From the NCBI GenBank assembly GCA_017629415.1, contig JAGBXG010000449.1, positions 1 through 6,378 on the forward strand: 6,378 bases of DNA. The letters are read 5' to 3'. The stretch comes from Pseudomonadota bacterium. GTDB lineage: Bacteria > Myxococcota > Bradymonadia > UBA4248. Position 1 is the stretch's first letter, and each line of letters begins with the position of its first letter. Under the pieces are notes generated by a model. That model did not search any database. It saw only the letters and a program-made list of their open reading frames with translations, and had not been told where the DNA came from. Both the position numbers and the translations under genes were made by a program. Shown here piece by piece: positions 6,085 through 6,378 of the stretch.

Positions 6085-6106
6085 TGCATCTGCGTATGCA
6101 GATACA
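6085..6106 (-). promoter_or_regulatory. Hairpin in the valS leader
   Basis: The minus-strand RNA can form a 9-bp stem (TGTATCTGC with GCAGATGCA) around an ATAC loop, with one G-U pair. It lies 28 bases upstream of the valS start codon and immediately below an AT-rich stretch (TATTTTATACC, 6117-6107) that could hold a -10 element. A role in leader stability or valS control is inference only; the hairpin has no following T-run, so it is not a simple attenuator. Confidence 0.45.
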
Positions 6107-6137
6107 GGTATAAAATAGATAGGAATATGGGGGGCAG

Positions 6138-6223
6138 CGCTATTTGCGATGCCAATACGCGTCTGATTTGCCGCTATGCTTCGCATACGCGTCTGATTTG
6201 CCGCTATGCTTCGCATACGCGTC
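6138..6223 (-). repeat. 30-bp tandem hairpin repeat upstream of valS
   Basis: Two identical 30-base units (6155-6184 and 6185-6214) plus a nine-base partial third (6215-6223) follow a related diverged hairpin (6138-6161). Each full unit contributes a hairpin that on the minus strand is bounded by CGCGTAT and ATAGCG with a GAA loop (6191-6172, 6221-6202). The spacer between hairpins is TCTGATTTGC on the plus strand. In one minus-strand frame the unit reads as TRMRSIAANQ twice, which I regard as accidental translation of a palindromic repeat. Confidence 0.85.
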
Positions 6224-6273
6224 AAAATGATTGCCTTATCTTTTGGCCAAGTGGCTTGCCGCATGGAACCTAC

Positions 6274-6291
6274 AAAAAGGCGGCGCCTCTT
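6274..6291 (-). terminator. Candidate intrinsic terminator for a gene to the right of the window
   Basis: On the minus strand AAGAGGC-GCC-GCCTTTTTG forms a seven-pair stem (one G-U) running into a T5 tract. It would end transcription of a minus-strand gene beyond the right edge and so separate it from valS. The stem is short, and its outer A-T pairs use part of the T tract, so strength is uncertain. The surrounding 6224-6378 holds no gene I can support. Confidence 0.4.
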
Positions 6292-6355
6292 ATCATAAAA
6301 ATAGCAATATTTTAAGGCTGTTATATCGAGTTTATTTATGGCGCTTCCCGGGGCC

Positions 6356-6378
6356 TTTTTTTGTGGGGGGTTGGCCCA
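6356..6378 (+). repeat. Edge of another poly-T/G-rich module, cut by the right end
   Basis: A T7 tract followed by GTGGGGGG and TTGGCCCA runs to the end of the window. It matches the start of the spacer element at 2744 (T5, GTGGGGC), suggesting a further copy of the dispersed family continues past the edge. Confidence 0.4.

Noticed and set aside
6057..6155. Upstream extension of the valS frame to an ATG at 6155
   Set aside because: The ATG at 6056 has a good ribosome binding site and gives the normal ValRS N-terminus; the upstream ATGs at 6155 and 6089 have none and include repeat and leader-hairpin DNA.
6138..6223. CRISPR-like array
   Set aside because: Units are directly adjacent, with no unique spacers of regular length, and there are no cas genes in the window.
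6082..6264. 60-codon minus-strand ORF with a repeated TRMRSIAANQ peptide
   Set aside because: The peptide repeat is the in-frame translation of the 30-bp palindromic tandem repeat; no start signal and no independent support.
6340..6362. Plus-strand intrinsic terminator with the T7 tract
   Set aside because: Only a three-pair GGC/GCC stem with mismatches precedes the T-run, and there is no plus-strand gene to terminate; it fits better as a repeat boundary.

Overview
The window reads as a bacterial chromosome segment in which every supported gene lies on the minus strand. From right to left (the direction of transcription) these are valS (valyl-tRNA synthetase), lgt (prolipoprotein diacylglyceryl transferase), a small secreted Cys-rich repeat protein, and the N-terminal part of an unidentified basic protein that runs off the left edge. 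The two recognisable genes are housekeeping. The Lgt core carries the Cys-rich variant of the signature (GR-IG-CLAAGCC-WG), which I associate with deltaproteobacterial/myxobacterial-type Lgt proteins. With the Sec-exported Cys-rich protein, this suggests a Gram-negative of broadly deltaproteobacterial (Myxococcota/Bradymonadota-like) affinity. That placement is tentative and rests on family memory, not on a search.

Region by region: 1-231 is the start of an unknown minus-strand gene. 232-572 has no convincing gene; it holds an AT-rich upstream region and three repeat modules. 573-1088 encodes a 171-residue exported protein built from nine CxxGYGxxxC-type modules. 1089-1204 holds a perfect 13-bp inverted repeat. 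1205-2722 is lgt, starting at TTG, with two extra N-terminal membrane segments and a roughly 130-residue hydrophilic Asn/Ser/Asp/Thr-rich tail. 2723-3218 is a gene-free valS-lgt spacer filled by a nested inverted-repeat structure made of about ten short hairpins, most with three-base loops. 3219-6056 is valS. 6057-6378 is the valS upstream region, with a leader hairpin, a 30-bp tandem hairpin repeat, a terminator-like hairpin, and the edge of another dispersed repeat.

The most notable feature is the non-coding DNA. At least three small repeat types recur between genes: a poly-T tract leading into a G-rich hairpin (five sites), hairpins bounded by CGCGTAT and ATAGCG with compensating stem changes (four copies at two loci), and CCTCAC-led double hairpins (two inverted copies). 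They make the intergenic space a mosaic of palindromic elements. The genes show no shared pathway beyond general cell function: Lgt lipidates exported lipoproteins, and the Cys-rich protein is exported but lacks a lipobox.
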